Shown: positions 11,443-22,672 of the stretch, in pieces | How the letters are laid out: each line of letters begins with the position of its first letter | Numbering within the stretch: the first letter of the stretch is position 1 | Assembly: GCA_944990035.1 (NCBI GenBank) | Contig: CALYLX010000112.1 | Span: 1,612,001 to 1,676,000, forward strand | Direction of reading: 5' to 3' | Length of the DNA: 64,000 nt | Source of the DNA: Clitopilus passeckerianus | Lineage: Eukaryota; Basidiomycota; Agaricomycetes; Agaricales; Entolomataceae | Notes under the pieces: model-generated | Databases searched by the model: none | What the model was told of the DNA's origin: nothing | Seen by the model: only the letters and a program-made list of their open reading frames with translations | Program-made: the position numbers and the translations under genes

Positions 11443-12994
11443 CTATGCAACAATCCAAGTCTGCTCCGGGCTTAACAACGGCGGAGCACAGGGCGCATTG
11501 CTCAGGAATCCATCGGCATTCAGTGTCAAGCACTGATTACCAGCACCAACGCCATTGTTGACCGCATCTCTCACAGTGGTAAACCCGATTCCCTTTGTCA
11601 AGTCGGCGGTGGAGTCGAAGAAGAACTGCTGATCGAAGCTCGTTTCTCCATCCCCTGCAGCACGTCCTCCTGTAAATTTCAACATGAGGTTGGTTTGGTA
11701 TAGGCTGAGGGGCTGAATTACTAACCACATGCAAAGAGTCCCGGACGGGTCCTATCGTTAATATTTCCACGCCTGTCGACGCAAGTGAACTGTTGACTCG
11801 AAACAATAATAGTCCTGCTTCCATCCTGAACATCATTATGTTCTCCCTTCGTGATCAAATCGAACTTCTGGCCATCCACCCCCGCATCGCACTTCTTCAA
11901 CGCAACGGGAACCAAGTTAAACCTGAAATCACCCGCTTTGAAATCAGAGACGTCGAAGCAGAGGTCGGGCTGGGCAACGTTGCGGATTTGTTTAGAGGTT
12001 GCTGCGCGGGTGGCGGTTTGGTCGAAGGTAGGGCCTGGGCCTTCGTCAGGGACGGGGAAGACGAATTTCTCCGGGGCACTGCTAGTACTGCTTGATGCCG
12101 GGGCAGAAGGTGTGGTGGAGGGTGGGGTAGCGGCACTGGAGGAAGAAGTAATGCTCGGAGCGGCGGGTTCAGATTCGGAGGGAGGAGCTGGAGACCCTGT
12201 CGAGCCTCCATTCTCAACGAACCAAGTCTGCTCCGGAGTGAAGAAAGGCGGCGAACAAGCCGTATTCCTCAAGAACCCGTCTCCATCCAGAGTCAAACAC
12301 TGATTGCCTGCACCAACACCGTTATTGACAGCATTGATTGCGAGGGGGAAGCCAATTCCACCAGTAAGGCTGGCTGTGGAGTTGAAGAAGAATTGCTGGT
12401 CGGCAGTGGTTTCGCCGTCTCCTGCTGCACGCCCGCCGCATGCGAAGAGTCCTGGGCGGGTACGATCGTTGATGTTGCTTCTGCGATCGACGCAGGTGAA
12501 TTGTTGGCTGGAGACGATGATCGTTCGGCTTCCGTCGGGTACGTTGTTGTGTTCTCCCTGTGCAACGGGGTGAGGAATTGGTGCGAAAATCAAGGAGACA
12601 TGGACCACAGACCTTGGCTATAAGATCGAACTTTTGACCGTCTACAGTAGCATCACAGGGCTTCAGAGCGATAGGGACCAAGTTGAATCTGAAGTCTCCG
12701 GTACGGAAATCGGATACATCAAAGCAGGTATTAGGAGATGCTGCGTTGCGTATCTGGGCACCCGTCGCGACTCGAGTTGCAGTGGCGTCAAAGGTCGGGC
12801 CTATATAAGTTAGAGTTATTTTCAGCGTCAAGGAGGTGCATGAAGCGAGGAAGGTTTTCACCTGGACCATCTTCTCCGGGAGGAGGGAGTACGAAAGGCT
12901 CTGGACCAGCTCGGCCAACGATACGTGCACGAATAGGTGCAGCCTGGGCTTGCCAGAGGGCCAATGAAAGAATGACAGTTTGGACCAGAAACAT
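11443..12994 (-). CDS. Secreted protein with two tandem beta-trefoil (ricin-B-like) modules
   Basis: The minus-strand ATG at 12994 begins a signal peptide (MFLVQTVILSLALWQAQA, likely cut near APIRA). A first exon ends in a proline/glycine-rich stretch at a GTGAAA donor. Two copies of a module of about 145-150 residues follow. Each contains CFDVSDF, VDGQKFDLI, RTIIVSSQQFTCVDRR, NDRTRPGLFACG, QQFFF, NQCLTL and EQTW. The spaced Q-x-F/W positions and cysteine pattern suggest three beta-trefoil subdomains per module, as in carbohydrate-binding ricin-type lectins; that fold assignment is inference. A Ser/Thr/Pro-rich linker of about 50 residues joins the copies. The product is about 400 residues, extracellular, with no catalytic domain. 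A probable 54-base 5'-UTR intron (GTGAGT...GAGTAG) and a pyrimidine-rich tract lie upstream. Confidence 0.75.
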
Positions 12995-13541
12995 TTTCTC
13001 AAAGATGAAGGAAAGAACTACTCATGTCAGTATGTCAGCGAAGTGAGGTTCGACAGGTGGAGAATACTCACTGAATAAGAAAGAAAGTGAATAGCCTCTT
13101 CAAGAGGTGGGGAAACCGGGGGAAGAGAAAAGAGAAGGGGAAAAGAAAAGAAAAGCAAAATGGGAAAGAACAATACTCGTTATCTCGTCATACTTATATG
13201 AGAGGATCGGCATTACGCGGTGACGGGCAGCTTGACAACGAAGAAGCCATCGACCTCGAGACGGAACGCTTATCCACAAAGTACCTTGAGATTGCCTTCG
13301 GCACGGTGAGATGTGGCCCGCTATCCAGATGGGAAGCCAGGTAACAGAAAGCAGACGCGTAAGCGTGAACCTCTAACGGTTCAGCACATGAGGCTCACTG
13401 TGAGATAGGCTGGTATGGAGACAGCGATTCATAGACTTCTGTGAGACTCATCGTCGCCCTGTTGACGAGTTCATTAGGTCGTCGAGATAAATTGGAGATG
13501 GCGATCATGATTATTGGATGCGATGGTAATACAAGGTAGGT
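12995..13541. promoter_or_regulatory. Upstream region of the lectin-like gene with CT-rich tract
   Basis: Read on the minus strand, about 13080-13175 is strongly pyrimidine-rich, like the CT-rich boxes near fungal transcription starts. It is followed by a candidate 5'-UTR intron at about 13020-13073. No coding exon was recognised. Confidence 0.45.
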
Positions 13542-14170
13542 TTACGCGTGCTTCTTTCCCAACTCCTCATGGACATCTAGTGATGGCCCATGCTCCATAC
13601 CTAGATGCTCTAGTTAATTTCGAATAGGAAAATATCCTGATAGCAGACGTACCAAGGAAGATATCCACAGGCTCGATGGACTCATCCCGTCCCATCAATA
13701 TGTCGAGATGGAGGTTAGACCCTGGAAGACCAGGAATGTAAGGTGTCTAGCAGGTGGTGGTATCAGAACAAAGGATGCAGAATATAGAGGGGTATACGCA
13801 CTCCTGCTGAAACTGTCTTGCGTTCCATCATACGGCGCATTGGCATGTGCATACCAAAGGCGTTCCGTTGAAGAGTCAGCTTGAGATTATCTTGGGTTGC
13901 ATCCCACTAGAATGCTCGTCAGTCGGTTACAGTAGAGCCATATTAAGGTCGCCATACGTTCTCTAACCGTCCTTTGAGGCCACTGCCAGTCTCGATCTCT
14001 GCTGCAAGACTTCTTGGTCCATAACGCAAGGTATCATGAAGTCCAAGGCTGTTTGAAGTGTCCTGGATTGACGCGGATTTCGCCTTGTTTCCTGGAACGA
14101 GTTTGAGAGATGATTCCTGGCTATAGGTTAGCTTCAAAGAGTAATACTGAGCAAAGATTCAACTGACCAT
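13542..14170 (-). CDS. UMP1: Proteasome maturation factor Ump1 (POMP)
   Basis: Ump1 is the short-lived chaperone that sits in the half-proteasome, coordinates beta-subunit assembly and maturation, and is the first substrate degraded. The spliced protein of about 142 residues reads MESSLKLVPGN ... SASIQDTSNSLGLHDTLRYG ... GRLEN-WDATQDNLKLTLQR ... GMHMPMRRMMERK ... GLPGSNLHLDILMGRDESIE. The GLHDTLRYGPRSLAAE and SNLHLDILMGRD blocks are Ump1 hallmarks. Coding exon 1 consists of the ATG alone (CCACCATG then GTCAGT donor). The acceptor CCAG joins it to GAATCATC with branch GCTAAC. Further introns follow RLEN, TVSAG and DIFL. Stop is at 13542-13544. The gene is divergent from the RanBPM/Gid1-like gene. 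No single exon is long enough to stand out, so it is easy to miss. Confidence 0.9.
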
Positions 14171-14439
14171 GGTGGCTTGGACTAACGACGCGTAAGTCTG
14201 TACGATCGCGGTTAGGCAGAGTGTGACGTTTTAGAGCGTGACTGATGGTGGTCCCGTGCCGGTAATTGACCCCATACCACTGCCAGAGTCATTGACGATT
14301 GCCCTTTGCCTGCCTTCCTTCGTTTGACAACAAACCCGGATCTAATCCACGCTGCTCTTCACAAGCTGCAGAATCTACTGGAAGCCTCTTTGAACAGCGA
14401 CAACGCAGATTTCAACGACACCAAACACTAGGCGGGGCA
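14171..14439. promoter_or_regulatory. Divergent promoter between UMP1 and the RanBPM/Gid1-like gene
   Basis: The 269 bases between the two start codons must hold both promoters. A CRE-like TGACG core lies near 14220. I see no clear TATA box and no yeast-type proteasome element (GGTGGCAAA). Confidence 0.55.
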
Positions 14440-17380
14440 ATGACCACACGACAATCCAGGTCTGCTAACATTCCAATTCCATCTTCGAGGAACATCGAGT
14501 CGGTCATTTCAATTCCATTCTCATTGTCGCCAACCAGACCTCGTGTGCCAAATGCATCCTCGAGTCGCATTACCACGGCAGCGGATGAACACAGGGCCTT
14601 AGGAGTTTCGTATGGCGTTCGGGGGAGCAGTAACTTTGGCCCGTTAGCTACCTCACCCACCCGGCCCACTGCAAGGTCCCTGACGAATGCTGGTGGCCCT
14701 GGAGGAAGAGGGCCTGCTCGAATCTCTGTGTCCGCGTCGTTCGAGCCTCGCGTCATCCGTGGTGACACATCTCGTTCACCTGACGCTGCCTGCAATCCAT
14801 CCACTTCGCCCGTACGAGCCCGCAGAACAAGTGGTAACAGCAGAGGTGGAAGAACACCTAGCGTCCAACGGTCTTTGCACCCTCATGTCGCTACCCCTCC
14901 CCCAATCCCTAACTCAGTGTTCCCTCGCCCTGCTTACTTGGAGCATTCAGCACTGAGGGATATGTTGCAGACTGAAGCTCCGCCCACTCTACCACCTAGT
15001 CGCAGACAAGAAGCTGCGGCTCAACATGATACGCATCACCCCAGCCTTCAGCGCTACCCCACAGTCTCGTCGATGACGGATAGTGATGAAGAAAGCAATG
15101 CTACCCCTCCTCCCCGCGAGATCCCTCCACTTCCATCGACAGCATTGTCCCAGGACCAGATGATACCACTTCCTACAAGATGGAGCGACCAGTATCGACA
15201 CCATCTCTTGACCGTCTCCCCTGATGGTCGTGAACTGTCGTACCACGGTAAGTTCTCGGGATGGAATACCCCATTCTCGGTGGTAACTAATGGCTATCTC
15301 CGCAGGTGCTTCTTGCCACGGCGATAGAGATGCTGCTGCTGCTCGTACCAACCATCCTATTCCTCCTGCATGCGGTATTTATTATTACGAAGTAGAGATT
15401 GTGAATAAAGGTCAACAGGGGTGAGTAATATCCTTAACCTCGCACAACCCAGACTTCTCAACGTTCGTCTTCCAGTCATATCAGCATTGGGTAATTTACT
15501 TCTGCAAATGCACTTTCAACGCCTCTCTAACCATGTCGTCACAGATTTGCAGGCCGTGATGTAAAAACATCTCGTCTTCCTGGCTGGGAACCCTACTCTT
15601 GGGGTTATCACGGTGACGACGGGCATTCCTTTGCTGCAGAAAAAAGTGGTGCAGGCACACCGTATGGTCCGACGTTTGGCAGTGGGTATATCTATTGATG
15701 ATGACGGACAACGCCTAACGATTTCTCGCTCTCTCAGCTGGTGATATTATTGGATGTGGCATAGATTTCACAACATACAAAGCGTTCTTTACCAAAAACG
15801 GAGTCTTCATTGGTAAGTGCCAGCATTTCCTATCAGACAGAATCATACCAACGATTTACGGTAGCTCCTGTGTTCGACAACATCGGAAAGGACTTTGAGA
15901 TATACCCTTCCATCGGTCTTCGCCACCAGGGCGAAAGCGTTCGCGTCAACTTCGGGCACGAACCGTTCAAATTCGACATTCACTACCACGTTCAGCAACA
16001 GCGAGATCAGACCTGGTCCAAAATCATGTCGACACCTCTGGACACCGGATTTCTGAATAAGAGCTTCCTCGGAACCACGAAACCAGAGTCATCAGCAGGC
16101 TTGTTGACGAAGAGTCTCCTGACGGATGGACAGACAAAAGAGGCGATTAATCAACTTGTGGTGTCCTACCTCGAGCATCACGGGTATGCCAAGACTCTGA
16201 GGGCGTTCAGGAAGCAGCAGGCTGGAAATGTAGCTGCAGCTTCGTCTGTGGCTGCCGACCGGGACGTGCATATGGAGGATGAGTCAATCTCTGAAGACGG
16301 CCCTTCGACGGCCGAGATCAACATGGAACGTCGTACGAAGGTTGTACAGTCCGTCGTGTCTGGCGACATCGATTCTGCGATCGAGGATACCCAGAAATAT
16401 TATCCTGTGGTGTTGGCGGCGGAAGAAGGGTTGATGTTGTTCAAGTTAAGGTGTAGGAAGTTTGTGGAGTTGATTTTGGGAGCTGCTGAGCTGAAGAAGA
16501 AGATGAGGACGAGGAGTGTTAGCCGGACCAGGACGCCTACTTCGTCTGTCATGCCTACTACGACGCATGAGGAGGCTGTTGCGGAGGAGATGGATGGAAT
16601 CATGGAGGATGGTGTTGTGGATGTCAAGGATGCGTCGCATGTCCACGGCGCTCCTCCTGGGTTCAACGCCCCTACAAGCAGCGGTATGGACGTGGATGAT
16701 GATGGATCTGAGGCAGCTGCTGTCGCCGCCGCCGTGATTCCCTCAGGCTCTGGGTCCATGGGCACAACGACTCCTCGCACTCCCACCACTGCTACTTCAA
16801 CCAATGGCTTCAGCACGCCGACCAACAACGCGACTCCTCGCAACCACAGCCGCCGCCGTTCTTCCAATTCTCATCCAGCACCAGGTGGTGATTTCAGATC
16901 TGGTCTTGCAGCGAAAACGGCTACGAAGGCGCAGTATGAAGCAGCTTTGAACGAGGCCATCATCTACGGCCAGACGCTATCGAAGGAGTATCAGAGCGAT
17001 ACCCGTGCGGAGGTGAAGCAACTGTTCAAGAAGACGTTTGGGATCGTTGCGTTCGAGGATCCGTTGAATGCTGCTCCCGGGACGGGGGTGCAGGAGATTG
17101 TAGGCAAGGATGCGAAAATTGGGTTGGCGATGGAGCTTAATAGGGCTATATTGAGTGGGTCTTCCGTTCCTCAATCCCGCTTTTTCCTGGGCTGGCATGT
17201 GATATTTGAGGCTGACATTTTGGTTTCCTATCTATAGGTTCCCTCGGCCAACCGACGACTCCGAAGCTTGAGAGCGTTTATCGGCACACGGCGGTCTGTG
17301 TTAACCAGCTGGGGTTGATGGGTGCTGGGAGTGCAGCGTTTGCGGATATGAAGCGGGAATTTTTGGATGGAGGTGTATAA
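14440..17380 (+). CDS. SPRY-LisH-CTLH-CRA protein (RanBPM / Gid1-Vid30 type)
   Basis: This is a scaffold subunit of the GID/CTLH E3 ubiquitin ligase. After a disordered Ser/Pro/Arg-rich N-terminus of about 270 residues comes a SPRY domain ([43 protein letters not shown]). A LisH motif follows ([20 protein letters not shown]), then CTLH ([20 protein letters not shown]) and, after an Ala/Ser/Thr-rich insert, a C-terminal CRA region ([20 protein letters not shown] ... [13 protein letters not shown]). I chose the first in-frame ATG at 14440; the frame is open further upstream but has no ATG. Introns are short, one exon is only 15 nt, and the last intron uses a GTGGGT donor near 17154. Stop is 17378-17380. 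Divergent from UMP1. Confidence 0.88.
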
Positions 17381-17813
17381 AGGGTACTCTTTCAGATTGG
17401 ACATTTGGGTATGATGGTGCTTTCCCCGTCTCCAGCCTGTCGCTGCATTCCTTATCGTTATCTGTCTTTTCTCGCTGGACCTTTACCCTTCCTATCGTTG
17501 GTTATCCACTCCCCTTTCCTACGCCCCTTCCTGCCCTTCATCCTTTGGTTTCTGTGTCCTTAACCCCTGGTCCCCAGCGTAGTCGCCACCGCCACACCTT
17601 TACCTCTTCACCGTTGCATCCATCATTCAGTTATTTTCGCATTCAAGTGTAATATTCATTTGTACAACATCTCTTCTTTTTATTTGTTTTTGTGTACATT
17701 ATTCCGGTAGAGCCACCTACCGAAACAAACACCTGCTCATCTCACTTTCCACCTGTGATCTTAGTTTGAGAATTCGACATCCGAGGCGTGGGGCATGGAG
17801 TTTTCTCCCGACC

Positions 17814-18532
17814 TCAGCATTTATCCTCGTGGTCCTAAAAACAAAGATTGAGCAATGGGCTCTCTCGCTAGACAAAGATCTATCCTTACTGGATCGATTT
17901 CCCATTCAATAAGGTTGGTGTTGATCCAACCAAACCCTCCATTGGTGATGACTCCGTCGTTGGTGCAATCTCGCAATGCCTGAGATATAGCCAAGATGCA
18001 TTGGTTGACATCTGAATAGGCGGGCGGTACACCATTTCTGCAACGAAATTGTTACCGTCGTAGTACGAAGGAATCTGAGTCGTATCCAGAAGGTACTTAC
18101 ACCGGTGGCCCATTGTGACGAACAGTGAGATCCCAATGGTAGTTGGTTTGCTCGGTGGTGCCGTCGGAATGGAAGGTCACGCAAGCGTGAATTTTGCCAC
18201 CTAGATTTGAAGTTAGCTCTGAGGTCCAGCGTCCTGTATGGCAATTTGCAAAGACTTACCGTTTGCAATCGGTCTGTTGGCGGCCTAGGGAGAAAGGTGA
18301 GCTATAGCCACTATAGATTCAAACTCGTTTCACCTGTTGGCAGAGTACGCTTGCGATGGACAAGCCCTCGGAGATTTTGGATTTGATACCGCTATCGTGG
18401 CAGCGAGAGAATGCCTGGGCGGAGACGCTGGCGACGAAGGCAGCCAGAACCTAAGGAAGAGCAAGGATGTCAAAATTAGGTGGGCCCTTTAGGAATGACC
18501 CTCGGACTCACAGTAGCAAAAGCAAGCTTCAT
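17814..18532 (-). CDS. Small cysteine-rich secreted protein, unknown function
   Basis: The minus-strand ATG at 18532 begins MKLAFAT, then a GTGAGT intron. The exon that follows completes a signal peptide (VLAAFVASVSAQA) and continues SRCHDSGIKSKISEGLS. Further exons read AANRPIANG, GKIHACVTFHSDGTTEQ and finally SDVNQCILAISQALRDC ... INTNLIEWEID. With a last 54-base intron (GTAAGG...TTTTAG) the protein ends DHEDKC at a stop at 17814 and has six cysteines after the signal peptide. Reading through that intron instead would stop at 17821-17823. Mature size is about 125 residues. I do not recognise the family. A truncated paralogue lies at 60.0 kb. A TATTTAAA box lies 47 bases upstream. Confidence 0.72.
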
Positions 18533-18578
18533 CGTGAATGGGGAGGCAGAATGAGGACGACAAATTGTAACATCCTGG

Positions 18579-18586
18579 TTTAAATA
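18579..18586 (-). promoter_or_regulatory. TATA-like TATTTAAA of the small secreted protein gene
   Basis: On the minus strand TATTTAAACCAG lies 47 bases before the ATG at 18532. The paralogue at 60 kb has the same 12-mer with one change. Confidence 0.55.
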
Positions 18587-19584
18587 GGCCCGATTCTCAA
18601 GAAAAAAAGGGTGTAGTTCCTGGAGGGCGTCATGGTGGGAAATGCCAGTGGAATTTGAAGGGGAGTGGGGAGGAGTATACTGTCTGGATGTCCTCGACCG
18701 TGTAAGTGTTGGAAGATTCTACACTTTAACGCTCGTCAGGACTCTGGATCAAACGTTATCACGAGAGCGAGAGTAAATGCTGAATCATTCTGGATAGTTC
18801 TGTGAGCACAGAATCGCGGCGTAGCAAAGCCATGGTCTGTTCTGCTTTACCAGCTTGCTCTCTGCTAGAGGCCGCAGGTCGAAAACGAAAACGCCAGATC
18901 CATATCAGTCGCGGGGCCCCCAGAGAATGTCAAGATCTGTCGCTGAGTTTGTTGGAGCAGCACTATCTGCTTCAATTCAAAAGCATTTGTTCCTGGGAAC
19001 TCGTGTGGCCCATGTCAAGCATGTACCTCTGTAGCTGAGATTGGGTCCGAGTTCTATTCAGTTTTGACAGATGGTCAGAACCAGTCAGATTGAGAGTATT
19101 CAAAGAATTCAATTTCGCTTAGAGCAATGGGAATTCATCTAAAGAATAGTTGCACCTATTGAGTTGAACACGTTGGTAGATACTATGTTGGTACCGAAAT
19201 TCTGCCGTGAATCTGTTGGAATTGCTCCATTTTACTGCGAACTCACGACAACTAACGCAGACAGAGCCGGGAAATCTTGTTGAGCTTCCGGTCCAGATAG
19301 ACCGATATGCAATAATTGTCCATGGCGAAGAGGATGAAAGCAGGATGCTAATACTTCTTTTTCGACGCTTGATTACATAAACGAGATAAGATTAGATTGA
19401 GCTACACAGACAAAGCCGGATCACATCAACCATGCGGTGACGGCAAGAGCCCACAATACAGTGGCGATGGTCCTAATGACGACGCGTACATATAAATACA
19501 GTGTTACATCCTTGGAAAGCAATGGGAAAAACAACTCTTTAAAGCTGGTCCATAGTAATGCGTATGGCTGAAAAAATACGTATA
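18587..19584. other. Intergenic, nothing recognised
   Basis: About 1 kb between two minus-strand genes. One 78-codon plus-strand frame at 18802-19038 has no supporting features. It presumably holds the 3' flank of the SAP30-like gene and upstream control sequence of the small secreted protein gene. Confidence 0.4.
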
Positions 19585-20365
19585 TCACCGCAACTTTTCT
19601 GCCTTTGACTTCTCCAGGGCAAACATAAACGCCGTCAAAGTCCCGACCTCCTCTCTCCCACCAACGGCTGAGATCTCTTTGAAATGTCGGTCCACGACGC
19701 CCGCGAGTACAACATGGTACTCTTCAACGTCGAATAGGATGGGTACGCGGCCTTGTGGCTCCTCTTCAAGAAGCCTGGAACTTCGCCTTCGGCTATTTGA
19801 GTCCTTGGGTGGCAACTCTCGTCGTGGCCGATTTGCGGGTGTGAGAGGTGAGGGACTGTGGATGCTTGAGGGCTGGCGGTAGGGATTTGCAAGAGTGGAA
19901 GGTGGGAGTGGGTCATCCATCGTGAGCGGTGACGGGTAAACCGGTGGTACGATGTCGTATGTCGAGAGGTATCGGTATAGCGTTGTGGTTGGCATCTTCA
20001 CAAAATCAACCTGTTTATACATAGATTAAAGGAAAGATGACGTGTTGTGAGTGCTGCCTAGAAGGCAAGTTGGCTACAGGCATGTGGACACGACAACATA
20101 CCGGTGAGCTCTTCTCCTCCGCATCTGTGGTATCTTTCTTTGCTTGCGAGGCATTTGAGGTGCTTGTAGCCACAGGTTCAACTCTTTTTCTCTTTGACCT
20201 GGGCTCTCCATCCGCTTTCTCTGGGGCAGCCCTCTTCGAGCCAGTTCCGCTACCTGTGCTTCCAGATGGTCCAAAATAAGACGCGTCGTCGTTCGCCTTT
20301 TGCTTTCGTGCTTGAGGGCGAGAGCGTGAACCAGATACCGGCGCTGGCTGTGGTGTTCCCGTCAT
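19585..20365 (-). CDS. SAP30-like subunit of the Sin3 histone deacetylase complex
   Basis: SAP30 proteins bridge Sin3 and the Rpd3-type deacetylase in nuclear co-repressor complexes. The minus-strand ATG at 20365 gives MTGTPQPAPVSGSRSRPQAR, a low-complexity basic and Ser/Gly-rich N-terminus with an RSKRKR run. One intron (donor GTATGT, acceptor AACAG) leads to VDFVKMPTTTLYRYLSTYDI, which matches the start of the SAP30 Sin3-binding domain. A proline-rich loop and a C-terminal helical part follow (FDVEEYHVVLAGVVDRHFKE ... TAFMFALEKSK), ending at 19585. Total is about 240 residues. The frame is open upstream to another ATG at 20539, but the 20365 start reads more naturally. The divergent neighbour is chorismate synthase. 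Confidence 0.75.
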
Positions 20366-20778
20366 TGCTAGTCGGGTGCCAGAGGGTTGTTTTGGTGCTG
20401 TATATATCAATGGTTGGGCGACCAGGAAATTGTGTCTGTTGCACTCTGGTAAATAGCCGTGGGAACTTCTTCCCGTTTCAGGAGGATGCTCTACTTGTCC
20501 GAATGGAGAAATTTTGGCATTGATAATTCTTGCAACCATTGTAGACGTCGACCAGATTCTTCATTAAAACGTTCATCGCCGGTGGCAAAGGTCTGTTGGT
20601 TACGAGTATTTTTTGGCGTTCAATGCACCGAATCTGATTTCTGCCCGGTGTTCACAGCCAACGTCAATACCACGACCTAAAATTAGAGTACCAGGATCGC
20701 CTTCAAGTTGATCCCGCCCGAGTCATCTTTTCAACAACGACCAGCACTTTACCTGCAAACCGCAAAGATTAGCATATA
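20366..20778. promoter_or_regulatory. Divergent promoter, SAP30-like / chorismate synthase
   Basis: The 413-base gap between divergent start codons must hold both promoters. No clear TATA box is apparent. The minus-strand frame remains open to 20539, so a longer SAP30-like N-terminus is not excluded. Confidence 0.4.
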
Positions 20779-22426
20779 ATGTCTACCTATGGACATCTCT
20801 TCCGTGTGACTACCTATGGCGAGAGTCACTGCGCCTCTGTCGGTGCCATCATCGACGGCTGCCCTCCAGTGAGCAACACCGCGCTTCTCTGTTGCCCGGT
20901 AAACTAATCTATGTCTTGAGGGAATGGAACTCTCGGCTTCCGACATTCAAGTGCAGCTAAGCCGTAGGAGGCCTGGCCAAAGCAATCTCACAACTCCAGT
21001 TCGTCAATGAGTCAACTTTATGCATGCAAGTCCATTAATGGCTCTCCTTCGACAGCGAGACGAGAAAGATCTCGTCCATCTTCAGTCAGGCGTAGAAAAA
21101 GGCTTTACGTTGGGCACGCCTATAGGCCTACTTGTCAAAAATGAGGACCAGCGACCTCATGATTATACCGAGACCGATCTTTACCCTCGGCCGAGCCACG
21201 CCGATTACACCTATCTCGAGAAGTATGGCATCAAGGCGAGTAGTGGCGGGGGTCGTAGCAGCGCTCGTGAAACCATCGGTAAGTTTATCTGGAAAGATCG
21301 TCCATTGAATGTAGCTCCTCATATGCATTTAATATCCGCAGGACGCGTTGCAGCAGGAGCAATCGCAGAAAAATACCTCAAACTCGCCTATGGGATTGAA
21401 ATCGTGGCCTTCGTCTCCTCCGTTGGGAAGATTCACCTGCCGTCTACTGTTGCAGAGCCTGCGTCGGTCAAGCAAGACGAAGACAACGACGAGGCCCAGG
21501 ATGCCCTGTCAGAAGAGTTTCGCAAATTGCTGAAGACGATTACTCGTGAGGAGGTCGATAAGTACACGACCAGGTGTCCTCACCCAGAAACCTCTGAGAG
21601 GATGACGCAGGTATGATTATTACACGCATATATGTGGCTTCTAAACCTGTCTCTGACCACTGCCCCTCTCCTAGCGTATCATCCGCGCAAAAGACGCCCA
21701 TGACTCCATCGGAGGCACCGTCACCTGCGTCATCCGCAACGTCCCCTCCGGACTCGGCGAGCCCACCTTTGACAAATTCGAGGCAACTCTCGGCCACGCA
21801 ATGCTTTCCATCCCTGCGACCAAAGCCTTTGAGATCGGATCTGGATTCAAAGGCACGGAAGTTCCGGGCAGCAAGCACAACGATGCATTCATTCGAAAGG
21901 AGGATGGAACACTCGGAACGAGCACAAACTGGAGTGGTGGTGTGCAAGGTGGCATCACCAACGGCGAGGACATCTACTTCCGGTACGTTCAGGGTTTCTA
22001 CCAGTATCTTCGGGAAACGATGTGCTCATTGCTTATATGAACCTTCTTCTGCCATTCATGTCATTTTGACTTCACGGATCTTCTTGTGACCCATCCTCCT
22101 GACTTGCATCATGATATCCGATCTATGTATTTGCGTTGGTGACGCGCAGAATCGGATTCAAATCTCCAGCAACCATTTCCCAGGCGCAGCAGACCGCACA
22201 GTACGATGGAACTCCAGGATCGCTCGCTGCTAGGGGCCGGCATGACCCCTGTGTGGTTCCTCGCGCCGTGCCCATCGTTGAAGCTATGGCAGCTATCGTA
22301 GTCATGGATCAGCTGTTGATTCAGAACTCTCGTAAAACTGCAGCGAGCCTCTTGCCTCCTGTCACCACTCTGCCCCCCTCGATGGTTAGGAGCCACGGAG
22401 CCCACTCGCCTTTGCAACCCCACTAG
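20779..22426 (+). CDS. ARO2: Chorismate synthase
   Basis: The enzyme converts 5-enolpyruvylshikimate-3-phosphate to chorismate, the last common step of aromatic amino-acid synthesis, using reduced FMN. The protein starts [20 protein letters not shown], the canonical N-terminus. It continues with [23 protein letters not shown] and [20 protein letters not shown]. Later blocks are [28 protein letters not shown], the C-terminal [17 protein letters not shown] and ITNGEDIYF. About 410 residues are encoded in seven or so exons. Stop is 22424-22426. Fungal versions can carry a flavin-reductase activity in the same polypeptide; I cannot tell from sequence alone. Divergent from the SAP30-like gene and convergent with the next gene, 246 bases apart. 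Confidence 0.95.
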
Positions 22427-22672
22427 AAAGTTAGTACGACAAAGATCTGTATAATAGACGTGTATTCCAGGTATTGCAGTGGCAATTTGATTAGCAATAA
22501 TACAGACGACATAAACCCAGAGCGAGATCGTGAACTACTTTACAAAGATTATGTTGTTATACAGGCAGGTGGATATCGCGGTGAAGTGTGGGTAACCAAT
22601 AAGAATAATGCAGGTGTGTAGCGCGTGTGCAGGATACTTTTGAGGAGAAGACGCGACAGGGGATGGATCGAA

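Noticed and set aside
16400..16867. 155-codon minus-strand frame
   Set aside because: It is antisense to the low-complexity insert of the Gid1-like gene and has no features of its own.
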